This document shows, in pieces, positions 19,290 through 27,319 of a DNA stretch of 64,000 bases (position 1 is its first letter; each line of letters starts with the position of its first letter). Origin of the DNA: Streptomyces cyaneus (lineage in GTDB: Bacteria > Actinomycetota > Actinomycetes > Streptomycetales > Streptomycetaceae). Both the position numbers and the translations under genes were made by a program. The notes below the pieces were generated by a model, which was given only the letters and a program-made list of their open reading frames with translations, ran no database searches and was not told the DNA's origin. The stretch spans positions 1,178,001 to 1,242,000 of the forward strand of contig NZ_ML138678.1 in NCBI RefSeq assembly GCF_004028635.1, read 5' to 3'.

Positions 19290-20236
19290 TTGACGGCCCC
19301 CGCGGCGATCGCGGTCTCGATCTCCTGCGGCGTCGGCATCGCGGAGGAGCACTCCAGGCGGGAGGCGACGATGGCGCCGGCCGCGTTGGCGTGCCGCATG
19401 ATCTTCTCCAGGTCCCAGCCTTCGAGCAGCCCGTGGCAGAGGGAGCCGCCGAAGGCGTCACCGGCGCCGAGGCCGTTGAGGACGTTCACCGGGAGCGGCG
19501 GGACCTCGGCCTGCTCGCCCTTGCTGTTGACGGCGAGGACACCCTTGGGGCCCTGCTTGACGACCGCGATCTCGACACCGGCGTCCAGCAGTGCCTGGGC
19601 GGCGGCCTTCGGCTCCCGGACACCCGTCGCGACCTCCACCTCGTCGAGGTTGCCGACGGCGACGGTGGTGTGCTTGAGCGCCTCCGCGTAGAAGGGGCGC
19701 GCCGCGTCGGGGTCCGTCCAGAACATGGGGCGCCAGTCGAGGTCGAAGACCGTCGTACCGGACTTGGCGCGGTGGGCGAGGGCCGCGAGCGTCGCCGTAC
19801 GGCTGGGCTCCTCGCTCAGGCCGGTGCCGGTGATCCAGAAGATACGGGCGTCACGGATGGCGTCCAGGTCGAGCTCGTGGGCGTCGATCTCCAGGTCCGG
19901 GGCCTTGGGCCGGCGGTAGAAGTACAGCGGGAAGTCGTCCGGCGGGAAGACCTCGCAGAAGGTGACCGGGGTGGGCAGGCCCGGGACCGGGGTCACCCAG
20001 CGGTCGTCGACGCCGAAGCCCTGGAGGGCCTCGTGGAGGTAGGTGCCGAAGGGGTCGTCGCCGGTGCGGGTGATCACCGCGGTCCGCCGTCCCAGACGGG
20101 CCGCCGCGACCGCGACGTTCGTCGCCGAGCCGCCGAGGAACTTGCCGAAGGACGTGACCTGCGGCAGCGGGACGCCGGTCTGCAGCGGGTAGAGGTCCAC
20201 TCCGATGCGCCCCATGGTGATCAGGTCGTACGCCAT
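19286..20236 (-). CDS. iolC: 5-dehydro-2-deoxygluconokinase
   Basis: The 316-residue PfkB-family kinase has GRIGVDLYPLQTGVPL at the N-terminus, FLGGSATNVAVAAARLG for the sugar site, and NGLGAGDAFGGSL with the catalytic Asp near the C-terminus. It phosphorylates 5-dehydro-2-deoxygluconate in inositol catabolism. The start at 20236 has an AGGGA site 6 bp upstream; a frame running to 20389 crosses the promoter and is rejected. It is the first gene of the minus-strand iol operon. Confidence 0.94.
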   Translation of the reverse strand: MAYDLITMGRIGVDLYPLQTGVPLPQVTSFGKFLGGSATNVAVAAARLGRRTAVITRTGDDPFGTYLHEALQGFGVDDRWVTPVPGLPTPVTFCEVFPPDDFPLYFYRRPKAPDLEIDAHELDLDAIRDARIFWITGTGLSEEPSRTATLAALAHRAKSGTTVFDLDWRPMFWTDPDAARPFYAEALKHTTVAVGNLDEVEVATGVREPKAAAQALLDAGVEIAVVKQGPKGVLAVNSKGEQAEVPPLPVNVLNGLGAGDAFGGSLCHGLLEGWDLEKIMRHANAAGAIVASRLECSSAMPTPQEIETAIAAGAVK

Positions 20237-20292
20237 CGCGTTCCCTTCGTCCCTTCGCTCGGCTCGTATCGGCTCGTACCGGCTCTCCCGGC

Positions 20293-20322
20293 TTTGTAGT
20301 CCGAGGCACACAGCCCTGTCAA
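20293..20322 (-). promoter_or_regulatory. Probable promoter of the iolC operon
   Basis: Read on the minus strand, TTGACA (20317-20322) and TACAAA (20293-20298) are separated by 18 bp, a good vegetative promoter. Initiation would be about 50 bp upstream of the iolC start. Confidence 0.6.
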
Positions 20323-20327
20323 TGTTT

Positions 20328-20364
20328 TGTCCAGACATTCGGACCAGACCTTGACAGCGCTTGC
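20328..20364. promoter_or_regulatory. Operator-like sites between iolC and the iolE-like gene
   Basis: TGTCCAGACA (20328-20337) is a TGTC/GACA inverted repeat just upstream of the iolC -35 box, and resembles GntR-type inositol-regulator sites. AGCGCTTGC (20356-20364), overlapping a TTGACA at 20351-20356, is shared with the LacI-type site at 51027-51040. Both are placed to control the divergent iol genes. Confidence 0.45.
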
Positions 20365-20387
20365 CATGCGTGCCGAAGCTGAGCGCC

Positions 20388-21305
20388 ATGACGTCGTTGT
20401 CACCTCAGTCCTCACTGTCCCGCATCCGTATCGGGTCGGCGCCCGACTCGTGGGGCGTCTGGTTCCCGGACGACCCCGCCCAGGTCCCCTGGCAGCGCTT
20501 CCTCGACGAGGTCGCGCAGTCCGGCTACGAGTGGATCGAGCTGGGCCCGTACGGGTACCTGCCGACCGATCCCGCCGTCCTCACCGAGGAGACGGCGAAG
20601 CGTGGCCTGAAGGTGTCGGCCGGGACGGTCTTCACGGGGCTGCACCACGGTGAAGCCGTGTGGGAGAAGACCTGGGCGCACGTCGCGGACAACGCGGTGC
20701 TCGCGCAGGCGATGGGGGCGAAGCACCTGGTCGTCATCCCCTCCTTCTGGCGGGACGACAAGACCGGTGAGGTGCTGGAGCCGGACACCTTGACGCCGGA
20801 GCAGTGGCGGAACCTGACCTCGCTGACCGAGCGGCTGGGGCGGGAGGTGCGTGAGCGGTACGGGCTGCGCATCGTCGTCCACCCGCACGCGGACACGCAC
20901 ATCGACAGCGAGGAGAACGTCGTCCGGTTCCTGGACGGGACCGACTCCGACCTGGTGTCGCTGTGCCTGGACACGGGGCACTACGCGTACTGCGGCGGGG
21001 ACAGCGTCAAGCTGATCGAGACGTACGGTTCGCGGATCGGGTATCTGCATCTGAAGCAGGTGGATCCGGAGATCCTCGCCGACGTGCGGGCGAAGGGGAC
21101 GCCGTTCGGGCCGGCCGTGGCTCAGGGTGTGATGTGTGAGCCGCCGGGTGGCGTGCCTGCGCTGGGGCCGGTGCTCGAGGCTGCGCAGAAGCTGGACGTC
21201 GACCTGTTCGCGATCGTCGAACAGGACATGTATCCGTGTGAGCCGGACAAGCCGTTGCCCATTGCTCAGCGGACTCGGGCCTTCTTGAGGTCGTGCGGGG
21301 CGTAA
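20388..21305 (+). CDS. IolE-like inosose dehydratase / sugar phosphate isomerase-epimerase
   Basis: The 305-residue TIM-barrel (AP-endonuclease-2 fold) protein begins RIGSAPDSWGVWFPDDPAQV. That is the hallmark of the IolE/MocC family, which dehydrates 2-keto-myo-inositol to the diketone that IolD cleaves. Metal ligands are suggested by VVHPHADTHID, LCLDTGHYAYCGGD and LHLKQVD. The ATG at 20388 is taken; the frame continues only nine codons upstream and no strong ribosome site is visible for either. It is divergent from iolC and shares the regulatory region with it. Confidence 0.85.
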   Translation: MTSLSPQSSLSRIRIGSAPDSWGVWFPDDPAQVPWQRFLDEVAQSGYEWIELGPYGYLPTDPAVLTEETAKRGLKVSAGTVFTGLHHGEAVWEKTWAHVADNAVLAQAMGAKHLVVIPSFWRDDKTGEVLEPDTLTPEQWRNLTSLTERLGREVRERYGLRIVVHPHADTHIDSEENVVRFLDGTDSDLVSLCLDTGHYAYCGGDSVKLIETYGSRIGYLHLKQVDPEILADVRAKGTPFGPAVAQGVMCEPPGGVPALGPVLEAAQKLDVDLFAIVEQDMYPCEPDKPLPIAQRTRAFLRSCGA

Positions 21306-21685
21306 CGGGCGCCTGGCGGGGCGCCGGGTGCTGTGTGCGAGTGCGGGTTGCGGGTTGCGGGTGGCTTGTCGCGCAGTTCCCCGCGCCCCTGAAGGGGCGT
21401 TGCAGTACGAGCTCGCCGATCGCGGCGGCGTCTGTCAATGCGCCACGCCCTCGCGCCCGCGCGCGCCTTTGCGGCACCTGTGTCACAAACGCACCTTTCC
21501 TGTCACGCATGTCGCACCTACGCGGGCCTTGCGTCACACCCCGTGCACAGGCCCTTTCCCCTCCTCGAACCGCGTCGTTCACGGGGCACAGGCTTTGTGA
21601 TCGCCTGTGATCGCCAGCGCAGCGCACGGTCCCCCCGACGACCGCACCTGGTCGCCGCCGCGGCGCGCGCAGGGAGGTGCAACTG
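21306..21685. other. 380-bp gene-free spacer with several short repeats
   Basis: No convincing gene. It holds three TTGCGGG units (21345-21365 region), the Streptomyces hairpin repeat at 21370-21402, and a two-copy motif TGTCAC...CGCACCT (21481-21496 and 21501-21519). A perfect 10-bp tandem TGTGATCGCC lies at 21596-21615. The latter two lie upstream of the small HTH gene and may be regulatory. Confidence 0.6.
21370..21402. repeat. Streptomyces intergenic repeat with GCGCCCC hairpin, copy 2
   Basis: CGCGCAGTTCCCCGCGCCCC is followed by TGAAGGGGCGT, nearly identical to 13141-13172. It lies about 65 bp beyond the iolE-like stop and could act as its transcript end. Confidence 0.75.
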
Positions 21686-21886
21686 ATGACCGACCGAATG
21701 CTCTGGTCCTACAAGGAGATCGCGGCGCACATCAAGGTGCAGCCGGACACCGTGCGGTCGTACCGCAAGCACGGGTTGCTGCCGCCGCCGGACCATGTGG
21801 AGCACGGCAAGCCCTTCTGGTACGCGGATACCGTGCGGGCCTGGGTGGAGTCCCGGCCGGGGAACCGAGGGCGCAGATCGGACTGA
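21686..21886 (+). CDS. Small MerR/AlpA-like helix-turn-helix protein
   Basis: The 66-residue protein is essentially one winged helix-turn-helix: MLWSYKEIAAHIKVQPDTVR then SYRKHGLLPPPDHVEHGKPF. This is the type used by excisionase/AlpA and small regulators. The ATG at 21686 is chosen because AGGGAGG lies 8 bp upstream; a GTG at 21677 falls inside that site. The target is unknown. It is followed by a perfect hairpin at 21911-21939. Confidence 0.78.
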   Translation: MTDRMLWSYKEIAAHIKVQPDTVRSYRKHGLLPPPDHVEHGKPFWYADTVRAWVESRPGNRGRRSD

Positions 21887-21910
21887 CCTCCCGGCCTCCG
21901 GGAAAACAAG

Positions 21911-21939
21911 CTGTGCCCCACCAGCCGCGTGGGGCACAG
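21911..21939. terminator. Perfect 11-bp inverted repeat between the HTH gene and the GNAT gene
   Basis: CTGTGCCCCAC and GTGGGGCACAG flank a 7-bp loop. There is no U-run, so it may be a factor-assisted terminator for the HTH gene, or an operator or 5' hairpin for the GNAT gene, whose ATG begins 7 bp later. Confidence 0.55.
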
Positions 21940-21946
21940 TCGCTCC

Positions 21947-22567
21947 ATGAGCGACTTCTCCGTGAAACCTGTACTCCGTGGCGAGCGGGCGCTGTTGCGC
22001 CCCTTCACGGAGGAGGACGTGCCCGTGATGGCGCGGATCCTGTCCGACCCCGAGGTGGTACGGCTCACCGGCAGCCCGGAGGAGGAGTTCGGACTGGACC
22101 GGCTGCGCGCCTGGTACGGGAGCCGGAACGACCAGACCGACCGGCTCGACCTCGGCATCGTGGACCGGGCGAGCGGCGAACTCGTCGGCGAGGCCGTCCT
22201 GAACGACTGGGACGAGCCCAACCGCAACTGCAGCTTCCGCATACTGATCGGCCCCGGCGGACGCGACCGTGGCCTGGGCACGGAAGCGGTCAGGCTGATG
22301 GTGGGCCACGCCTTCGAGCAACTCAAGCTGCACCGCGTCTCGTTGCACGTCCTGGCCCACAACCCCCGGGCCCGGCGCGCCTATGAGAAGGCCGGATTCG
22401 TCGCCGAGGGTGTCAACCGGCAGTCGGTGTGGCAGTGGCAGTCGGGCGAGTGGATCGACGAGGTACGGATGTCGATCCTCGCACCCGAGTGGGCCGACCA
22501 CCGCGGTCGCCCCGACGCACGCCCACCGCTCGACGGCGGGATGACCGTCAGTTCGAGGGCCGGATGA
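21947..22567 (+). CDS. RimJ/RimL-type GNAT N-acetyltransferase
   Basis: The 206-residue protein has the GNAT pattern: LRPFTEEDVPVMARILSDPE at the N-terminus, then GRDRGLGTEAVRLMVGHAF for the acetyl-CoA pyrophosphate loop, and HNPRARRAYEKAGFVAEG. The ATG at 21947 has no visible ribosome site because the hairpin at 21911-21939 occupies that place. Its last 14 or so codons lie inside a 23-bp tandem repeat array shared with the convergent alcohol dehydrogenase, so the C-terminal tail (GGMTVSSRAG) is probably acquired. Confidence 0.88.
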   Translation: MSDFSVKPVLRGERALLRPFTEEDVPVMARILSDPEVVRLTGSPEEEFGLDRLRAWYGSRNDQTDRLDLGIVDRASGELVGEAVLNDWDEPNRNCSFRILIGPGGRDRGLGTEAVRLMVGHAFEQLKLHRVSLHVLAHNPRARRAYEKAGFVAEGVNRQSVWQWQSGEWIDEVRMSILAPEWADHRGRPDARPPLDGGMTVSSRAG

Positions 22568-22664
22568 CCGTCGACCCCACGGCTGGATGACCGTCAGCCC
22601 TACGGCTGGATGACCGTCGGCTCCACGCCGTGGTGACCCTCAATTCCACGGCTCGATGACCGTC
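22528..22664. repeat. Array of six 23-bp tandem repeats spanning two convergent gene ends
   Basis: The core ATGACCGTC, or a one- or two-base variant, begins at 22541, 22564, 22587, 22610, 22633 and 22656, always exactly 23 bp apart. The copy nearest the dehydrogenase encodes that protein's own C-terminus (TVIEPWN). The others extend outward through the spacer and into the GNAT 3' end. The array looks like serial slippage duplication of the dehydrogenase 3' end. Confidence 0.85.
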
Positions 22665-23683
22665 ACCCCCGCCCCCGGCGCCGTCCCCATCGCCGCCAGC
22701 GCCGCCGGCACCGCGTCCAGTCCGATCGTCGACGTCACCAGCAGATCCGGGCGCAGCACGCCCGCCCGTACCAGCTCCAGCATCGGCGGGTAGGTGTGCG
22801 CCGCCATGCCGTGGCTGCCCAGCAGTTCCAGTTCGAGGGCGATCGCGCGGGCCATGGGGACGGGGGTCGTGCCGGACGTCGAGGGCAGCAGGCCCACCTG
22901 GATGTGCCGGCCTCGGCGGCGCAGGCCGTTGACGGAGGCGGCGCAGGTGGTGGGTGAGCCGAGGGCGTCCAGGGAGAGGTGGGCGCCGCCGTCGGTCAGG
23001 GCATGGATCGCCGCCGCCGTGTCCGGTGTGCTCGAAGCGTCCAGGCACTGCGCCGCGCCGAACTTCCTTGCCAGGTCCAGGGCCTGTGGTGAGACGTCCA
23101 CTGCGACGACCCTCGCGCCCGATGCCGCCGCGATCATCACCGCCGACAGGCCCACCCCGCCGCAGCCGTGCACCGCGACCCACTCCCCCGCCGCCACCCG
23201 GCCCTGCTGCACGACCGCCCGGAACGCGGTGGCGAACCGGCAGCCGAGCGAGGCGGCGGTCGCGAAGGACATCTCCTCGGGGACGGCGACGAGGTTGACG
23301 TCGGCGTGGTCCAGCGCCACGTACTGGGCGAAGGAGCCCCAGTGGGTAAAGCCGGGCTGGGTCTGGCGCTCGCACACCTGCTGATCGCCGGCCGCGCACG
23401 CCCCGCAGCTGCCGCAGGCGCACACGAAGGGCACGGTGACCCGGTCGCCGGGACGCCAGCGCGTCACCCGGTCGCCCACCGCCTCGACGACGCCGGCGAG
23501 TTCATGGCCCGGCACATGCGGCAGCGTGATGTCCGGGTCGTGGCCCTGCCAGCCGTGCCAGTCACTGCGGCACAGCCCCGTCGCCTCGACGCGCACGGTC
23601 ACTCCGTGGGGAGCGGGGCGGGGGTCGGGCACCTCACGCACCTCGGCCACTTCCCCGTACCGCTCGAACACCACCGCCTGCAT
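22640..23683 (-). CDS. Zinc-dependent medium-chain alcohol dehydrogenase
   Basis: The 347-residue protein has the catalytic zinc site ([12 protein letters not shown] and [16 protein letters not shown]). The structural zinc cysteines [17 protein letters not shown] follow, and [15 protein letters not shown] is the NAD(P) Rossmann loop. It oxidises an alcohol or reduces an aldehyde; the substrate is unknown. Its stop lies inside a 23-bp tandem repeat array that continues beyond the gene. It is a single gene with no close partner. Confidence 0.92.
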   Translation of the reverse strand: MQAVVFERYGEVAEVREVPDPRPAPHGVTVRVEATGLCRSDWHGWQGHDPDITLPHVPGHELAGVVEAVGDRVTRWRPGDRVTVPFVCACGSCGACAAGDQQVCERQTQPGFTHWGSFAQYVALDHADVNLVAVPEEMSFATAASLGCRFATAFRAVVQQGRVAAGEWVAVHGCGGVGLSAVMIAAASGARVVAVDVSPQALDLARKFGAAQCLDASSTPDTAAAIHALTDGGAHLSLDALGSPTTCAASVNGLRRRGRHIQVGLLPSTSGTTPVPMARAIALELELLGSHGMAAHTYPPMLELVRAGVLRPDLLVTSTIGLDAVPAALAAMGTAPGAGVTVIEPWN

Positions 23684-23735
23684 GCCCGTCCCCTTTCGGC
23701 CGCGTCCCTCCGGCTCTCACGCGACCGGCGCAACG

Positions 23736-26009
23736 CTATCTCCGCGCGGCCACCTTGTCCCGTTCCTCGTTCCGCTCCTCGTCCCGCGCCTCCACAGTGG
23801 CCGGCTCGGGTTCGCCGCCCGACTCACTCAGCCCGAACCGCTCATGGAACCGCCGCAGCGGACCCGGGGCCCACCAGGTCGCCCGGCCCGTGAGGCGCAT
23901 GACCGCCGGGACCAGGAGGCTGCGGACGATCATCGCGTCCATCAGCACCGCCAGGGCGATACCGAGGCCGAGCATCTTGGTGTTGGTCACCCGGGAGGTG
24001 CCTATCGCGACCATCACCACCGCAAGGATCACGGCGGCCGCGGTGATCAGTCCGCCGGTGCGCTGCAGGCCGTGCCGGACCGCCTGGTCGTGGTCGCCGG
24101 TCGCGTCGTACTCCTCCTTGATGCGGGACAGCAGGAACACGCCGTAGTCCATCGACAGGCCGAAGGCGACGCAGAACATGAGCACCGGCAGGGTCGTCTC
24201 GATCGAGCCGGGGCTGGTGAAGCCGAGCAGGCCGGACAGATGGCCGTCCTGGAAGACCCAGACCACGGCACCGAACATCGCCGTCAGGCTCAGCGCGTTG
24301 AGCACCACCGCCTGGATCGGGATCAGCACGCTGCCCGTCAGCAGGAACACCAGCAGCAGGGTGACGATCGCTATGAAGGCGGCCGCCAGGGGCAGGCGTT
24401 CGGCTATCGCGTCCTTGGAGTCGACCAGGACCGCGGCGGCGCCGGTCACCTTGGTGTCGAACGGCGCCTGGGTGGCGCGCAGTTCATCCACCAGGCCCTG
24501 GGCCGGGTCGTCCACCGCCTCGCCCTTCGGCAGCACCGTGAAGTACGCCGAGTCGCCCTTCACCAGCGGTCCGTCGACCCGCAGCACCTCCGGCAGCTCG
24601 GCGATCCGCTCCTTGTAGGCGGCGTACTGCGCCGGAGTGGCCCGGCCCTCGGCGAGCACTTCCAGGCCTCCGCCGGGGCTGCCCGGGAAGCCGTCGCGGA
24701 TGTGCTGCTGTACGACATGGGACTCGGCGCTCGACGGCAGCTGACGGTCGTCGGCGGTGCCGAACTTCACGCCCAGGAAGGGCAGTCCGAGCAGAACCAG
24801 GACGGCGGTGGTGCCCAGGGCGAAGAAGGGGGCGCGGCGCATCACCAGGTTCGCGGTGCGGGTCCAGGCCCTGCCCTGCGTCGCCTCGGATGCCTGAGCG
24901 GACGTCTTCGGCTCGTCCGGGTCGCTCGCCGGCCGCCCGCGCCGGAACATGCGACGCAGGTCCAGGGAGTTGACCCGGTGGCCGAGCAGGACCAGGGCCG
25001 CGGGGAGGAGGATCAGCGCGGCCGCGGCGGCCAGCAGCACCACCGCGATTCCGGCGTAGGCGAAGGACCGCAGGAAGTACTGCGGGAAGACCAGCATCGC
25101 CGCGAGGGACACCGCGACCGTGAGCGCCGAGAACAGAACCGTACGGCCGGCCGTGCGCAGGGTGGTGCCGACGGCCGTCAACGGTTCGGCGCCGGTGGCG
25201 AGTTCCTCGCGGAAGCGGCGGACGATGAACAGGGCGTAGTCGACGGCGAGGCCCAGGCCCAGGGCCGTGGTGAGGTTCATCGCGAAGACGGACACGTCGG
25301 TGAACTCGGTCAGGCCGCGCAGCACCGCGTTCGTGCCGAGGATCGCGACGATGCCGATGCCGAGCGGCAGCAGGGCCGCGACCGCGCTGCCGAAGACCAT
25401 CACCAGCAGCACCAGGGTGACCGGCAGGGCGATGACCTCGGCGCGGACCAGGTCCTCCTGGATGATCGTCTGCATCTCGTGCCGCACGGCGACCGGACCG
25501 CCGACGCTCACCTCCACCGGCCCGTGCGCGCCCCGGAACTCGGGCGCGATGCGGTCCAGGGTCTCCCCCATCTGCTTCTCTTCGCCGGTGATGCGGGCTG
25601 CGATCAGCGCCTCGTGGCCGTCCTCGGCACGCAGGGCGGGAGCCGCCGAGGAGTCCGCCTGCCAGTAGGAGCCGACCCCTGTGACGCCCTTCTCGCCGGC
25701 CAGCCGCTTCGCCAGCCGCCGGGCCTCGGCGGCGACCGCGGGGTCGTCCACCGAGGCGCTGCCCGCGTCCACCAGGAGCAGGAGGTTGGGCTGGGAGGCG
25801 GGGAACTCGCGCTCCAGTGCCTTGGTCGCGTAGGTCGACTCGGCGTCCGGGTCCTCCCAGCCGCCGCTGCCCAGCCGGTCGGCGACCCCGCTGCCGGCCA
25901 GCACGGCGAGCGCGGTGATCACCAGGGCGATGAGCAGCGACAACCGTGGACGGGCCGTTACGAAACGGGTCCAGCCTCCGACTCGGGGCGGCCTGTTGAC
26001 TTCGGTCAT
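23736..26009 (-). CDS. MMPL-family RND transporter
   Basis: The 757-residue protein has two repeated halves of one plus five to six membrane helices, each with a large extracytoplasmic loop. Helix 4-like motifs are ALGLGLAVDYALFIVRRFRE and FCVAFGLSMDYGVFLLSRIK, with the Asp-Tyr pairs expected for proton coupling in MmpL proteins. It likely exports lipids, pigments or drugs. The divergent TetR gene and the palindrome between them suggest local repression. The C-terminal tail is very acidic and basic (EARDEERNEERDKVAARR). Confidence 0.93.
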   Translation of the reverse strand: MTEVNRPPRVGGWTRFVTARPRLSLLIALVITALAVLAGSGVADRLGSGGWEDPDAESTYATKALEREFPASQPNLLLLVDAGSASVDDPAVAAEARRLAKRLAGEKGVTGVGSYWQADSSAAPALRAEDGHEALIAARITGEEKQMGETLDRIAPEFRGAHGPVEVSVGGPVAVRHEMQTIIQEDLVRAEVIALPVTLVLLVMVFGSAVAALLPLGIGIVAILGTNAVLRGLTEFTDVSVFAMNLTTALGLGLAVDYALFIVRRFREELATGAEPLTAVGTTLRTAGRTVLFSALTVAVSLAAMLVFPQYFLRSFAYAGIAVVLLAAAAALILLPAALVLLGHRVNSLDLRRMFRRGRPASDPDEPKTSAQASEATQGRAWTRTANLVMRRAPFFALGTTAVLVLLGLPFLGVKFGTADDRQLPSSAESHVVQQHIRDGFPGSPGGGLEVLAEGRATPAQYAAYKERIAELPEVLRVDGPLVKGDSAYFTVLPKGEAVDDPAQGLVDELRATQAPFDTKVTGAAAVLVDSKDAIAERLPLAAAFIAIVTLLLVFLLTGSVLIPIQAVVLNALSLTAMFGAVVWVFQDGHLSGLLGFTSPGSIETTLPVLMFCVAFGLSMDYGVFLLSRIKEEYDATGDHDQAVRHGLQRTGGLITAAAVILAVVMVAIGTSRVTNTKMLGLGIALAVLMDAMIVRSLLVPAVMRLTGRATWWAPGPLRRFHERFGLSESGGEPEPATVEARDEERNEERDKVAARR

Positions 26010-26105
26010 TGTGCGGTGTCCCCTTCACCCTGATCCGTGCTGTGCGCTGGTGTGCAGCCGGGCAGCATGGAGCCGTCACTGCCATAGACTGGCAAACACG
26101 AGACA

Positions 26106-26134
26106 TCGCTCGCGTTTCTCCAGAATGCGAGCGA
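26106..26134. promoter_or_regulatory. TetR-type operator between the MMPL and TetR genes
   Basis: TCGCTCGC and GCGAGCGA form a perfect 8-bp inverted repeat with a 13-bp spacer. CTCGCGTTT at 26110 recurs at 26139 and, as ATCGCGTTC, at 26152. A minus-strand TTGACA at 26146-26151 puts the palindrome over the likely -10 region of the exporter promoter. Confidence 0.6.
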
Positions 26135-26178
26135 CCACTCGCGTTTGTCAATCGCGTTCGGAGAACTGGGGATAACGC

Positions 26179-26862
26179 GTGCCCGCCAACCGGGAGAAGG
26201 ACCACCAGGAGAAGGACCAGCCGCGCCGCCGCCAGGCACGCGGCGAGCGTCGTATCGCCCAGCTGCTCGAGGCCGCGGCCGCCGTCTTCACCACCACCGG
26301 CTACACGGCCGCCAGCACCAACGCCATCGCCCGCGAGGCAGGCGTCTCGCCCGGCACGCTGTACCAGTTCTTCCCGAACAAGGAAGCGATCGCCATCGAG
26401 CTGGGTGACCGGCTCATGCACGAGATGCGCGAGACGTTCGGCGAGGCGCTCGCCCCGGTCGATCCCACGACACCGCTGGAGGAGGCCGTCGGTGCGGCCG
26501 TGGACCGGTTCATCGCCTTCAACTGCGAGCACCCGGTGTTCTTCGCCCTGATGCACGGCCCCGACATCCCCGGCCGCATCGCCGAGGAGCACGACGCCCT
26601 GCACGCGACCCTGCTGTCCCGGATCGAGGGCCTGCTCGCCTCGCTCCTGCCCGACGTCGCCCCGGCCGACCTCATCCGGACCGCCCATATGTGCCTGGGC
26701 CTGTACAAGGCGGGCCTGGAGCTGGTGCTCGCCCACGAGGGCGCCGAGCGCGAGGCCTACATCCAGGAGCTGAAGTACGCCCTGATCCGTTACCTGGACC
26801 CCCTGGTGGGCACCCGACTCGGACGCCGCGACACGACCCGAGCGACCCGAACTGCGAGCTGA
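26179..26862 (+). CDS. TetR-family transcriptional regulator
   Basis: The 227-residue protein has a charged N-terminal extension and then the TetR helix-turn-helix: RIAQLLEAAAAVFTTTGYTA, AIAREAGVSPGTLYQFFPNK. The ligand domain (FNCEHPVFFALMHGPDIPGR) is typical of multidrug-responsive members. It starts at the GTG at 26179. It is divergent from the MMPL exporter with a palindrome between, so it very probably represses the exporter and itself. Confidence 0.93.
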   Translation: MPANREKDHQEKDQPRRRQARGERRIAQLLEAAAAVFTTTGYTAASTNAIAREAGVSPGTLYQFFPNKEAIAIELGDRLMHEMRETFGEALAPVDPTTPLEEAVGAAVDRFIAFNCEHPVFFALMHGPDIPGRIAEEHDALHATLLSRIEGLLASLLPDVAPADLIRTAHMCLGLYKAGLELVLAHEGAEREAYIQELKYALIRYLDPLVGTRLGRRDTTRATRTAS

Positions 26863-26965
26863 CGCACATCGTCTTCCGCAAGGGACGCATGAATGAGCTC
26901 CCGGGTTCGAGGCGACCCCGCCGTGATCCACTCTCCACCGCCCGGCACACCCCCGCATCTCGAGC

Positions 26966-26993
26966 TTGGAGAAATACCCCGTAGGGGTATAGC
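26966..26993 (+). promoter_or_regulatory. copZ-copA promoter with CsoR-type copper operator
   Basis: TTGGAG (26966-26971) and TATAGC (26988-26993) are 16 bp apart. Between and over them lies ATACCCC-GTA-GGGGTAT (26974-26990), the canonical actinobacterial CsoR palindrome. A weaker partial copy, GTACCCCGTGGGT, follows at 27008-27020. Copper-bound CsoR is expected to leave the site and switch the operon on. Confidence 0.82.
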
Positions 26994-27071
26994 GTGGAGA
27001 AATAGAGGTACCCCGTGGGTCCCGTCGACCCCACATGCCTCGACCGCACACGCCTCGACGAGGAGAACGAC

Positions 27072-27311
27072 ATGACCGCCCACACCGACACCCCGGGTTC
27101 CGTCACCGCCGTCTACAAGGTGAGCGGCATGAGCTGCGGGCACTGCGAGGGGGCCGTCTCCGGCGAGATCTCCGAACTCCCCGGTGTCAGCTCGGTGAAG
27201 GCCGTCGCGACGAGCGGCGAGGTCACCGTCGTCTCCGCTGCCCCGCTGGACGAGGAAGCCGTACGCGCGGCCGTCGACGAGGCGGGCTTCGAACTGGTCG
27301 CCAAGGTCTGA
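27072..27311 (+). CDS. copZ: Copper chaperone, heavy-metal-associated domain
   Basis: The 79-residue protein is a single HMA ferredoxin-like domain with metal-binding cysteines in [14 protein letters not shown] (Cys22, Cys25). It binds Cu(I) and hands it to CopA. The ATG at 27072 has AGGAG 6 bp upstream; a longer frame beginning at 27015 crosses the leader and is rejected. It is transcribed with copA 8 bp downstream from a CsoR-type promoter. Confidence 0.93.
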   Translation: MTAHTDTPGSVTAVYKVSGMSCGHCEGAVSGEISELPGVSSVKAVATSGEVTVVSAAPLDEEAVRAAVDEAGFELVAKV

Positions 27312-27319
27312 GTCCGGCC

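Noticed and set aside
23436..26033. 865-codon plus-strand frame opposite the MMPL gene
   Set aside because: Composition (Gln, His, Arg runs) is that of a shadow frame; the minus-strand protein is a clear transporter.
27015..27071. Longer start for the copper chaperone
   Set aside because: The extension crosses the second half-site of the copper operator and lacks a ribosome site; AGGAG fits the start at 27072.
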